From Microvirga sp052115485 (lineage in GTDB: Bacteria; Pseudomonadota; Alphaproteobacteria; Rhizobiales; Beijerinckiaceae), in assembly GCF_052115485.1 (NCBI RefSeq), contig NZ_JBFRGU010000002.1, positions 310,001-374,000 on the forward strand: DNA of 64,000 nt. Direction: 5' to 3'. Every line of letters begins with the position of its first letter. The first letter of the stretch is position 1. Below the pieces are notes generated by a model. That model was not told the origin of the DNA. It did no database searches and was given only the letters and a program-made list of their open reading frames with translations. Made by a program: the position numbers and the translations under genes. This document shows positions 43,191-50,535 of the stretch, piece after piece.

Positions 43191-43547
43191 ATGAGCTATA
43201 TCGACGGTTTCGTCATTCCCGTGCCTGCCGATAAGAAGGAAGCTTATCGCGCGATGGCCACCAAGGCGGTTCCGATTTTCAAGGAACATGGCGCGACCCG
43301 CGTCGTCGAATGCTGGGGTGACGACATCCCCGACGGCAAGGTGACGGATTTCAAAGGCGCGGTGAAAGCCGAACCCGGCGAGACCGTCGTCTTCTCCTGG
43401 ATCGTCTGGCCCTCGAAAGAGGTCCGCGACGAGGGCAACAAGAAGGTCATGGCCGACCCGCGCATGAAAATGGTGGAAGACATGCCCTTCGACGGCAAGC
43501 GTATGATCTATGGCGGGTTCGAACTGCTGCTCGACAGCAAGCGGTGA
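43191..43547 (+). CDS. DUF1428 family protein
   Basis: 118 residues. It begins M-S-Y-I-D-G-F-V-I-P-V-P and carries A-Y-R-A-M-A, G-A-T-R-V-V-E-C-W-G-D-D-I-P-D-G-K-V-T-D-F and M-P-F-D-G-K-R-M-I-Y-G-G-F, as in the whole family (ferredoxin-like dimeric barrel). Function unknown. A GGAG site lies ahead of the ATG. In other genomes it is often near VOC, YciI and SRPBCC genes, as here. Confidence 0.92.
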   Translation: MSYIDGFVIPVPADKKEAYRAMATKAVPIFKEHGATRVVECWGDDIPDGKVTDFKGAVKAEPGETVVFSWIVWPSKEVRDEGNKKVMADPRMKMVEDMPFDGKRMIYGGFELLLDSKR

Positions 43548-43611
43548 TTGGGGAGCGGCGACACGCTGCCATTAAGCACAGCCCTCCCACCCGTCATGGC
43601 TGAGCCTGTCA

Positions 43612-43718
43612 CCGCAATCCGGCTTCAGCTTATTCCATGAGGAAGTCGGCAATGGCCGACTTCCGCCATCCGCGGCTCTCTCCAAACCGCGCACCCAAGT
43701 CCAAGCCGTGGATTGCGG
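43612..43718. repeat. Intergenic palindromic element
   Basis: Outer arms CCGCAATCC (43612-43620) and GGATTGCGG (43710-43718) enclose a perfect 10-bp hairpin (GGAAGTCGGC-AATG-GCCGACTTCC, 43641-43664). The shape fits dispersed repeats of this bacterial order. It lies between the convergent DUF1428 gene and the next small gene. Confidence 0.75.
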
Positions 43719-43789
43719 ATCAAGTCCGGCCGTATCGGTGAAGTGTGAGGGAGCGCCTCTCAATAGAACCCACAAAATGCTTGTGGCGG

Positions 43790-44080
43790 CTAAACACGAA
43801 GCTTCTTGAGTTCGCGCATAAGACGCGCATTCTCTTCCTTCAATTGCCGGATCCGTGACTCCGCGGCCTTGGCGTGATCGATGCCCCACTCGTAGACGGT
43901 CCTGACAATCACATCGCCCTGCTTTCCCGACGTCTTGGGGCTCAGCAGATCCCACCATGTCGTGCCCAGCCCCTTGACCAACCGGTGAGCCGCAAGAGCC
44001 GCCGAGGCTCGCTCGCCTGGATGATCGGAACCGAGCATTCCCAGAATCCTGGTCAGCTTGATGAGTTGTCCTTGCCGCAT
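43790..44080 (-). CDS. Small hypothetical protein with C-terminal coiled coil
   Basis: 96 residues. The first half has L-T-R-I-L-G-M-L-G-S-D-H-P-G-E-R-A-S-A-A-L-A-A and W-W-D-L-L, a pattern I know from conserved hypotheticals of alphaproteobacteria and their prophages. The C-terminal 35 residues (A-K-A-A-E-S-R-I-R-Q-L-K-E-E-N-A-R-L) form a likely coiled coil. It starts close to an isolated stretch with no other gene on its strand. No function assigned. Confidence 0.7.
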   Translation of the reverse strand: MRQGQLIKLTRILGMLGSDHPGERASAALAAHRLVKGLGTTWWDLLSPKTSGKQGDVIVRTVYEWGIDHAKAAESRIRQLKEENARLMRELKKLRV

Positions 44081-44418
44081 TGCACCCCCGGATATCGCCC
44101 AAAGGGGGATCTAAGGATCGTTGTAAAAGTCTGACAGGGGCAAGCGCGCATCCTTGGCTTGTCGCAGGATGGGTTGCTCAATCACGACGATAATGTAATA
44201 TGATTGGCGTTGGGCATGAATGGCCCGACCATCCCCAAAAATCATCCAAAAACGCTCCATGCCCCCTCCGCTCAGCCAGCGGTCGCGCGTGTGCGCTCAA
44301 TCTTCGCATCCCGAGGCGCGGGTGTATGACGATCGATGCGCAGGAATGACACGCGCTCTCCTGGTCATTTCAAAGCCGCAAAGCAGAAGCCAGGAATCGG
44401 GGCATCTTCCCTGCGAAA
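44081..44418. other. Gap without a recognisable gene
   Basis: About 340 bases between the divergent small hypotheticals. No open frame with a plausible start or family; no strong hairpin seen. The palindromic regulatory region at 44419 follows it. Confidence 0.5.
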
Positions 44419-44482
44419 ATGTAGCGACAGGCAAGTGATCGCTACATCGCGCGTTGACAAAATTCGCTACTTTATGTAGCTA
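44419..44482 (+). promoter_or_regulatory. Promoter region with GTAGC-type palindromes
   Basis: ATGTAGCGA-N11-TCGCTACAT (44419-44447) has perfect 9-base arms. A TTGACA -35-like box follows at 44454-44459. A second inverted repeat, GCTAC-TTTAT-GTAGC (44466-44480), occupies the spacer and -10 area. A good -10 box is not seen. The ATGTAGCG arms are the same as in the palindrome before the S24 repressor gene at 25087-25111, though the spacer is 11 there 5. This suggests, but does not prove, a shared regulator. Confidence 0.6.
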
Positions 44483-44670
44483 TTCATCATCTAATGGATG
44501 GCGGTCATGGCGCTCAACACAAGGAGAATTTCTATAGCAACGACAAGGCACTGGCCGTCGCGCACCCCTTCAGGCCCTCGAAAACCCGGCTAACTGGCGC
44601 GACCCCACACGCTCGCCCTGTGGCAATACGGCCCTTTCAATCCCCATGCACGAAGCAGGAGCTTAAGCCC

Positions 44671-44871
44671 ATGTCGAACCGCGATATGCGAAGCCGGCAA
44701 GTCCGCTCTGTCATCGAACGCGCCAATTACGACGCTCGTGCCCGCCCGGTGACCCTACCGTCTCTGCGTTCCTGCTACGGCGGGCAGACTGTCACGTATC
44801 TGGAGGGTCGGCTGCGCATCGAGGCAGAGACCTCTTCTGTAAATAAAAACTCTTCTCTCGACAGGCGTTAA
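44671..44871 (+). CDS. Small basic hypothetical protein
   Basis: 66 residues from the ATG at 44671, preceded by CAGGAG about nine bases upstream; the frame stays open upstream to 44494. Sequence features: R-D-M-R-S-R-Q-V-R-S-V-I-E-R-A-N-Y-D-A-R-A-R at the start and a short C-terminal part without known motif. The operator-like promoter at 44419-44482 points at this gene. Its reality rests on that promoter and on codon use, so confidence is modest. Confidence 0.45.
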   Translation: MSNRDMRSRQVRSVIERANYDARARPVTLPSLRSCYGGQTVTYLEGRLRIEAETSSVNKNSSLDRR

Positions 44872-44883
44872 AGGCGAGACGCG

Positions 44884-45351
44884 TCAGCGCTTGAACAGCG
44901 GGTGTTCCACCTTGTCGCCGGCCTTGATTCCGAGTTTTGCCGCAGTTCCTGCATTTAGCTCAAGCACGGCGAGCACAGGTTCGCCCGAAGAAATCGTTCG
45001 GGTCGACAAGGGTTCGGTATTGGCCGCGATCCGGGCGATGGTTCCGTCCGGGCGGATGAAGAGCATGTCGAGCGGGAGGTAGGTGTTCTGCATCCACATG
45101 GAGACCGGCTCCACGCGGGCGAAATCGAACAGCATGCCCCGGTCGGCCCCCATTGAGCGGCGGAACATCAGGCCTTGGGCCCGGTCGGCATCGTTGCGGG
45201 CGACCTCAACCTGGAAGCTCTGCCGCTGGCCGCCCTGAGTGAGAATGGAAAGCTGCTCGAAAGTCTGAGCCTGGCTGTGGCCGACCGTCAGGAGACTCGC
45301 TCCGAAGACGATCAGGAAGAGCGCGACAATGCGCTTCGCAACGAACGCCAT
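44884..45351 (-). CDS. DUF192 family secreted protein
   Basis: 155 residues. A signal peptide (I-V-A-L-F-L-I-V-F-G-A-S-L-L-T-V-G, then S-Q-A-Q) precedes the DUF192 domain with F-R-R-S-M, M-W-M-Q-N-T-Y-L-P-L-D-M-L-F-I and V-L-E-L-N-A-G-T-A-A-K-L-G-I. The domain is widespread and of unknown function. The start codon shares its A with the stop of the cold-shock gene upstream (TGATG), so the two are translationally coupled. Confidence 0.93.
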   Translation of the reverse strand: MAFVAKRIVALFLIVFGASLLTVGHSQAQTFEQLSILTQGGQRQSFQVEVARNDADRAQGLMFRRSMGADRGMLFDFARVEPVSMWMQNTYLPLDMLFIRPDGTIARIAANTEPLSTRTISSGEPVLAVLELNAGTAAKLGIKAGDKVEHPLFKR

Positions 45352-45968
45352 CAGTGCGAGTGCGGCAAGGTCATGTCAGCCAGGCGAACCTCAGCGGCCA
45401 TGAGGCCTTTCGATCCGTCGCCGAAACGCACCAGGACACGGTCGCCGGGCTTCAACTCAGCAATGCCGTAACGCCGCAATGTCTCCATGTGCACGAAAAT
45501 GTCGGGTCCGCCCTCGCCTTGTGACAGAAAGCCGAAGCCGCGCAGCCTGTTGAACCACTTCACCACAGCCGGTTCGAGCCCGCTTGTCGGCGTCACCTGC
45601 TCATGGGTCCGCGCGAGCGGCAGCTCAGAGGGGTGAAGGGCGGTGGATTGATCGAGCGACACGACACGGAAAGCCTGGAGTCCGCGGGGCCGCTGGACGG
45701 CCTCCACGACAATCCGGGCGCCCTCGTTCGCGGCCTGATACCCGTCACGGCGCAGGCAGGTCACGTGGAGAAGCACATCCGGCATGCCGTTGTCGGGAAC
45801 GATGAAGCCGAAGCCTTTGGCGACATCGAACCATTTGATGTGGCCGGACACCTGAACCAGGTCCAGAGGCTTCTCCGCCGAGAGGTCCAGGCTCGTTTCG
45901 CGGTCCTGGTCGAAGGAGCCCTCCGCCCTCCGCGAATTAAATGAATTTGAACCGAAATCGTTGGACAT
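45351..45968 (-). CDS. Protein with two cold-shock domains
   Basis: 205 residues from the ATG at 45968 (M-S-N-D-F-G-S). Two CSDs in tandem: the first near 40-105 (G-H-I-K-W-F-D-V-A-K-G-F-G-F-I and V-L-L-H-V-T-C-L), the second near 130-200 (A-V-V-K-W-F-N-R-L-R-G-F-G-F-L and I-F-V-H-M-E-T-L). Both keep the RNP1-like aromatic set. The domains are joined by a flexible linker. Two-CSD proteins of this kind are typical of alphaproteobacteria and bind RNA or single-stranded DNA. It precedes the DUF192 gene with overlapping codons, a pairing known in Hyphomicrobiales. Confidence 0.93.
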   Translation of the reverse strand: MSNDFGSNSFNSRRAEGSFDQDRETSLDLSAEKPLDLVQVSGHIKWFDVAKGFGFIVPDNGMPDVLLHVTCLRRDGYQAANEGARIVVEAVQRPRGLQAFRVVSLDQSTALHPSELPLARTHEQVTPTSGLEPAVVKWFNRLRGFGFLSQGEGGPDIFVHMETLRRYGIAELKPGDRVLVRFGDGSKGLMAAEVRLADMTLPHSH

Positions 45969-46076
45969 GAAGAAACCCGTACTCGAATCAAGGGCACGAT
46001 TCTTAATGAGAAGATAACACCGTCCTGAATCCGGAAAAGCCCGAAACGACAATTTATCGTCCTGATCGTTACCGCG

Positions 46077-46832
46077 CTACCGTACAAACGATTCCAGAAC
46101 CGGCCCAATTTCCGCGTGAATGACGAGATCGGCCACCTCATCGAGCGGGGTTTTCTCGCGGTTCAGAATGATGAGTTTCGCGCCGTTTTTCTTTGCCAGC
46201 AAGGGCAAGGACGCCGCCGGATAAACCACCAGCGACGAGCCGACGACAAGGAAGAGATCGCAATCGGTCGCCAATTCATGAGCCTTTCTCATCGCATCGA
46301 CAGGCATCGCCTGCCCAAACGAGATGGTCGCGGATTTTAGTACGCCACCGCACATTTCGCAGACCGGGGCAGCGCCACGCTGCTCAAAAATCGTGCGTAT
46401 CGGCGCCAGCTCATGGCGCGTGTTGCATTCGAGACAGCGTGCATAGGTGCCATTGCCATGAAGTTCGACGGTTCTCTCCGCAGGAATGCCGGATTCCTGA
46501 TGTAGCCCATCAATGTTCTGGGTGATGACGGCCGTCATCTTGCCGACCGCCACGAGTTCGGCAAACGCGCGATGACCGCGATTGGGTTTTGCCTCGCGAT
46601 AGAGATCGTCCATCGTGAACTTGCGCCGCCATGCCTCTTGGCGTGCGGCGGGACTGGCGACGAACAGATCGAACGGGATCGGTTTGTTACGCATCCACGG
46701 GCTATCGGGCGAGCGGAAATCGGGCACGCCGCTTTCGGTCGAAATACCGGCACCCGTGAAGCCGACGACGGCGCGCGCCTCGGCGATCATGTCCTGCAAT
46801 TTTGCAATTTCATCTTGAAGTTGATCCGTCAT
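46077..46832 (-). CDS. NAD-dependent protein deacetylase, SIR2 family
   Basis: 251 residues. The NAD-binding G-A-G-I-S-T-E-S-G-V-P-D-F-R lies near 27-40. The catalytic His is in L-H-G-N-G near 125, after Q-N-I-D-G-L-H. The zinc Cys pairs are C-L-E-C near 134 and C-E-M-C near 158. The sequence is cobB-like and most similar in layout to bacterial class III sirtuins. It converges on no gene: a short gap separates it from the cold-shock gene. Its start lies within 60 bases of the divergent DUF1624 gene. Confidence 0.93.
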   Translation of the reverse strand: MTDQLQDEIAKLQDMIAEARAVVGFTGAGISTESGVPDFRSPDSPWMRNKPIPFDLFVASPAARQEAWRRKFTMDDLYREAKPNRGHRAFAELVAVGKMTAVITQNIDGLHQESGIPAERTVELHGNGTYARCLECNTRHELAPIRTIFEQRGAAPVCEMCGGVLKSATISFGQAMPVDAMRKAHELATDCDLFLVVGSSLVVYPAASLPLLAKKNGAKLIILNREKTPLDEVADLVIHAEIGPVLESFVR

Positions 46833-46891
46833 GGCAATTGATATGGGGGCACACCTGCCCTACGCCATCCCGTGTAACAGGATCGAACATT

Positions 46892-47869
46892 TTGAAAGTT
46901 CAGCCCTCGTCTCAGGCGATCGCGTCCCAGCGTTGGGATATGATCGACATCGCCCGCGGCCTCGCGATCTGCGCGATGATCGTCTATCATTTCAGTTGGG
47001 ATCTCAGTTACCTACAGCTGATTGCGACGGATATCGTTCAAGATCCCGGCTGGCGTTGGTTCGCACGCTCGATTGCGGGATCGTTCCTGTTTCTCGTGGG
47101 CATAGGCCTCGCTCTCGCACATGCACGCGGCTTCAACAGGGTCGGGTTCCTGTGGCGACTTCTGCGCATCGGCGGCTCTGCGGCGCTGATTACGGTCGCC
47201 ACCTATTTCGCCTTTCCGGAAACGTATATTTTCTTCGGCATCCTGCATTGCATTGCTGTGTCGAGCGTGTTGGCCCTGCCCTTTCTGCGTGTGCCGATCT
47301 GGTTGGTGCTCGCGGCGGCGGCGGCATGTTTCATCGCGCCGTTCGTCTTCACCAGCCCGAGCCTCGATGCGCCGTGGCTGGATTGGCTCGGTCTTGGATC
47401 ATTCGAGCCATCGGCAAACGATTATGTGCCGATCTTCCCATGGTTCGGGCTCGTGCTCATCGGTCTCGGCGTCGGCAAGATGTTGCTGGTATGGCCAGGA
47501 TCCATGGATATCGCGCGCTGGAAAGCCGTGAACGTGCCTTCACGCGGTCTGATCTGGGCCGGGCGCAAGAGCCTTCCCATCTACCTAATCCACCAACCGC
47601 TGCTGCTGGCTCTCCTCTACGGCGTGCTGCAGCTCACAGGCCCCAACCCGATCGCCCAAGCGCAACCGTTCCTGTCTCAATGTGAAGCCGATTGCACGGC
47701 CAGCAAGGCTAACGCCGCTCTTTGCCGGGCCACCTGCGCCTGCGTCGCCACGAATTTGCGCGGCACTCCCGTATGGTGGAAGCTTCTGGCAGATCAGCTC
47801 GAAGCGGATGATCAGATCCAGGTTTCGCGAACCATCCAGCAATGCCTTCGCGTGACGCCGCCGAATTAA
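46892..47869 (+). CDS. DUF1624 membrane protein (heparan-alpha-glucosaminide N-acetyltransferase-like)
   Basis: 325 residues if translation starts at the TTG at 46892; a start inside the sirtuin gene (46802) is less likely. Multiple hydrophobic helices and the opening motif I-D-I-A-R-G-L-A-I-C-A-M-I-V-Y-H-F identify the family, which is related to the lysosomal acetyltransferase HGSNAT. S-L-P-I-Y-L-I-H-Q-P near residue 225 is typical too. The C-terminal 80 residues contain six Cys (C-E-A-D-C...C-R-A-T-C-A-C), which is unusual. The substrate in bacteria is unknown. Confidence 0.85.
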   Translation: MKVQPSSQAIASQRWDMIDIARGLAICAMIVYHFSWDLSYLQLIATDIVQDPGWRWFARSIAGSFLFLVGIGLALAHARGFNRVGFLWRLLRIGGSAALITVATYFAFPETYIFFGILHCIAVSSVLALPFLRVPIWLVLAAAAACFIAPFVFTSPSLDAPWLDWLGLGSFEPSANDYVPIFPWFGLVLIGLGVGKMLLVWPGSMDIARWKAVNVPSRGLIWAGRKSLPIYLIHQPLLLALLYGVLQLTGPNPIAQAQPFLSQCEADCTASKANAALCRATCACVATNLRGTPVWWKLLADQLEADDQIQVSRTIQQCLRVTPPN

Positions 47870-48048
47870 ACCTGCAGCGAGAGCGCAATCGTAACGGCCA
47901 CCGCACATCCTACAAAGGAGACGAGCGGAAAGCTCAACGCGTCAAGTTCGTCGAACTTGCCCGCGAGCGTTTGAAGGCGCATGACAGCCATGTCGCGTGA
48001 AGGTGATGCGGTGTCGGTGAACACAAGATAGCCTTCGCAGCCAATGAA

Positions 48049-48066
48049 GCCGGGCTTAAGCCCGGC
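48049..48066. repeat. 18-bp perfect palindrome beside an undetermined base
   Basis: GCCGGGCTTAAGCCCGGC is self-complementary throughout and ends 20 bases before the aldolase start. An undetermined base (n) is at 48069. It may be part of a terminator for the DUF1624 gene whose other side is mis-assembled, or an operator. Confidence 0.5.
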
Positions 48067-48085
48067 GCNCGACGGAGGCTTCGCC

Positions 48086-48712
48086 ATGCTTCAGGATTAT
48101 CTCAAGGATCTTCCCCTCGTCGCCATTCTGCGAGGCCTGACGCCCGATAACGCCGAGGCCGTTGGGATGGCGCTTGTCGATGCCGGTTTCGGGATCATCG
48201 AAGTTCCTCTGAACTCGCCTCACCCGTTTCGCAGCATTGAAATCCTGGCCAAGGTTCTGCCGAAAAACATCCTCGTCGGCGGAGGAACCGTGCTCGACGT
48301 AGCCTCCGTGGATGGCGTTCGGGATGTCGGCGGCCATCTCGTCGTCATGCCACATGCGGATACGGAGGTGATCCGCCGCGCCAAAGAACTTCGGATGATC
48401 TGCACGCCGGGCGTGGCAACTCCGACGGAGGCATTCGCGGCGCTGAAAGCCGGTGCGGATGCGATCAAGATTTTTCCCGCAGAAGCCATTCCGCCCTACG
48501 TGATCAAGGCGTGGCGCGCGGTGCTTCCCCCGGACACCATCGTCCTGCCGGTCGGTGGCATCCGGCCGGACACCATGCGGTCCTATGTAGAGGTGGGAGC
48601 GAACGGCTTCGGCCTGGGCTCGGCTTTGTTCACACCGGGCATGCCGGTTGACGAAATCTCCCGCAACGCCCGCGCCTTCGCGAGGGCCTGGAGCGAACTG
48701 AGAGCAAGCTAG
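48086..48712 (+). CDS. 2-dehydro-3-deoxy-6-phosphogalactonate/gluconate aldolase
   Basis: 208 residues, class I aldolase of the KDPG/KHG family. The Schiff-base Lys is in D-A-I-K-I-F-P-A-E near residue 130. V-A-I-L-R-G near the start and V-G-G-G-T-V-L near 65 form the phosphate-binding barrel. The G-G-I-R-P-D-T-M segment is present. The sequence is closer to the DgoA (KDPGal) branch as I read it, but KDPG specificity cannot be excluded. GGAGG lies eight bases before the ATG. The MFS gene follows after 10 bases and may be in the same operon. Confidence 0.9.
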   Translation: MLQDYLKDLPLVAILRGLTPDNAEAVGMALVDAGFGIIEVPLNSPHPFRSIEILAKVLPKNILVGGGTVLDVASVDGVRDVGGHLVVMPHADTEVIRRAKELRMICTPGVATPTEAFAALKAGADAIKIFPAEAIPPYVIKAWRAVLPPDTIVLPVGGIRPDTMRSYVEVGANGFGLGSALFTPGMPVDEISRNARAFARAWSELRAS

Positions 48713-48722
48713 AGTCGTTTTC

Positions 48723-49976
48723 ATGGACGCTGTCTCACTCTCGCCCAAGATCGCCGGGCGGCACGCCTCTCCGCTCAAGATCGCCTTCGGCGGCATGGCC
48801 GCGCTTGCGGTCGCCATGGGGATCGGGCGTTTCGCGTTTACGCCCTTGTTGCCCATGATGCTGAACGATCGGGTAGTGGATTTGCCATCCGGGAGCTGGC
48901 TCGCGACGGCGAATTATGTCGGCTATCTGCTGGGGGCTTTGCTATGCACCGTTCAGCCTCGAATTTGGGCCGGCAATCCGCGCCTTCCGGCTATCGCCAG
49001 CTCGACATTCGTGCGCGCCGGACTAGCGCTGACGGTTCTGCTGACCTTGGGCATGGCATTCCATGCTCCCGGTCTCTGGCCATTGCTGCGGTTTCTGTCG
49101 GGCGTGGTGAGTGCGGTCGTCTTCGTGTTCACGTCAAGCTGGTGCATGGCACGCCTCGCCAAGGCTAACGCCTCGCCGCTCGGTGGTCTGATCTTCGTCG
49201 GCCCCGGCGCAGGCATTGCCGCATCGGGCCTTCTCGCAAGCGCCATGGTCGCGTTGCATTGGACGGCGGCCACCGGCTGGCTGGTCTTCGGAGTGCTCGC
49301 CGCAGCGTTGACCGCCCTGGTCTGGCCGATCTTTCAAGGCGCAGACGACTCTCGCCCACTCGTCCCGGTCGGATCCGATGGAGGCGCGCGCTCTCGGGGA
49401 ACGGCTGAACTTGCTTTCCTCACCTTCGCCTACGGCCTTGCCGGATTCGGATACATCATCACCGCGACGTTCCTGCCTGTGATCGCGCGCGAGGCTCTGC
49501 CGCCGTCTCCATGGCTCGATATGTTCTGGCCGATTTTCGGGTTGGGCGTGATGAGCGGCGCTTTCCTCGTGACGCGGATCCCGTCCCGGTACGATTATCG
49601 CTATCTCCTGACAGGTTGCTACGTGTTGCAGGCCGCCGGAATTCTCTTGAGCCTGTGGCTTCCGAGTTTGAGCGGGTTCGCACTTGGCAGCCTTCTCCTC
49701 GGCGTTCCCTTTACGTCCATCACGTTCTTCGCTCTGCACGAAGTCCGCCGCCTGAGTCCCACGAATGCTGCAAGCATGATGGGCTTGCTCACAGCCGTTT
49801 ACGGCATCGGTCAAATCGCGGGTCCGCCCCTGACGACCTTTCTTCTCGATCATACAGGAACCCGCGCGGAAGGATTCGGCCTGGCATTGGAGATCGCAGC
49901 CCTCGCTCTCGCCACGGGGGCGGTCATCTACCTCGCCCTGACGCGGGCTTATCCGCTTTCGCGAGCGGGGCGTTAG
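48723..49976 (+). CDS. YbfB/YjiJ family MFS transporter
   Basis: 417 residues with about twelve hydrophobic helices. The N-terminus carries the family's A-M-G-I-G-R-F-A-F-T-P-L-L-P-M-M motif. Substrates for this MFS branch are mostly unknown. It starts 10 bases after the aldolase stop on the same strand, so co-transcription is likely and a sugar acid or related compound is a reasonable guess. Confidence 0.92.
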   Translation: MDAVSLSPKIAGRHASPLKIAFGGMAALAVAMGIGRFAFTPLLPMMLNDRVVDLPSGSWLATANYVGYLLGALLCTVQPRIWAGNPRLPAIASSTFVRAGLALTVLLTLGMAFHAPGLWPLLRFLSGVVSAVVFVFTSSWCMARLAKANASPLGGLIFVGPGAGIAASGLLASAMVALHWTAATGWLVFGVLAAALTALVWPIFQGADDSRPLVPVGSDGGARSRGTAELAFLTFAYGLAGFGYIITATFLPVIAREALPPSPWLDMFWPIFGLGVMSGAFLVTRIPSRYDYRYLLTGCYVLQAAGILLSLWLPSLSGFALGSLLLGVPFTSITFFALHEVRRLSPTNAASMMGLLTAVYGIGQIAGPPLTTFLLDHTGTRAEGFGLALEIAALALATGAVIYLALTRAYPLSRAGR

Positions 49977-50535
49977 TCCACGCTTCGCGCGAGACACCAG
50001 AAACCGTTTCCTCGAACCGCCTTTTCTCACGGGCCGCGCAAATGCTTGCGCAGCCCCGAAGCATTGGATGTAGAAGGACGGCGTTCCTCTACTTAGGAAA
50101 ATAGAATTAATACAACAACTTCAAGAAACACATTTTGGTCACAATGCATTGCCAAGTTGAATTGACGCACATGAGAATAATATCTCGGGCGTATCAAATT
50201 GGGGGAATGTATAAATATGAATATTTATATTCATCTAAATCATCATATGCCTGCAATATTACAATTAAATTCAGAATCAGATAAAATATCAGCACGCATA
50301 TCTTCTACAGCACATCGCGAACGCCCGGCGATTTAAGCCAATAGTAAAATAGCGCCCTCGCGTTTCATCCCTCCGGCTCTCAGTCGGTTTCATTTCCAGC
50401 AGTTGCCTCACCGCGTTCAATCAAGGCGGGCCCATGTCAGCGGCTCGTGCCTTTCCATCGAGTTGGGGCATTCCACCCGACTTTTCTTCAAACCACCGTC
50501 GCGTTTTCCAGTTCTAAAAAAGGGGAAAATTCATC
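49977..50535. other. AT-rich 560-base gap upstream of RTX gene
   Basis: No gene is visible. From about 50100 to 50340 the sequence is far richer in A and T than its surroundings. It includes two overlapping perfect inverted repeats: ATAAATAT-GA-ATATTTAT (50211-50228) and ATGAATA-TTTA-TATTCAT (50217-50234). A ribosome-binding-like AAAGGGGAAAA precedes the RTX start. The region probably holds a long regulated promoter, maybe bound by a nucleoid protein; this is inference from composition. Confidence 0.55.

Noticed and set aside
43790..44871. Toxin-antitoxin pair made of the two small hypotheticals
   Set aside because: They are divergent and 590 bases apart, and neither resembles a known toxin or antitoxin.
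47866..48087. Open frame on the minus strand ending in a hydrophobic segment, opposite the start of the aldolase gene
   Set aside because: It overlaps the aldolase start and crosses the undetermined base, has no ribosome binding site and no family; the hydrophobic tail alone is not enough.
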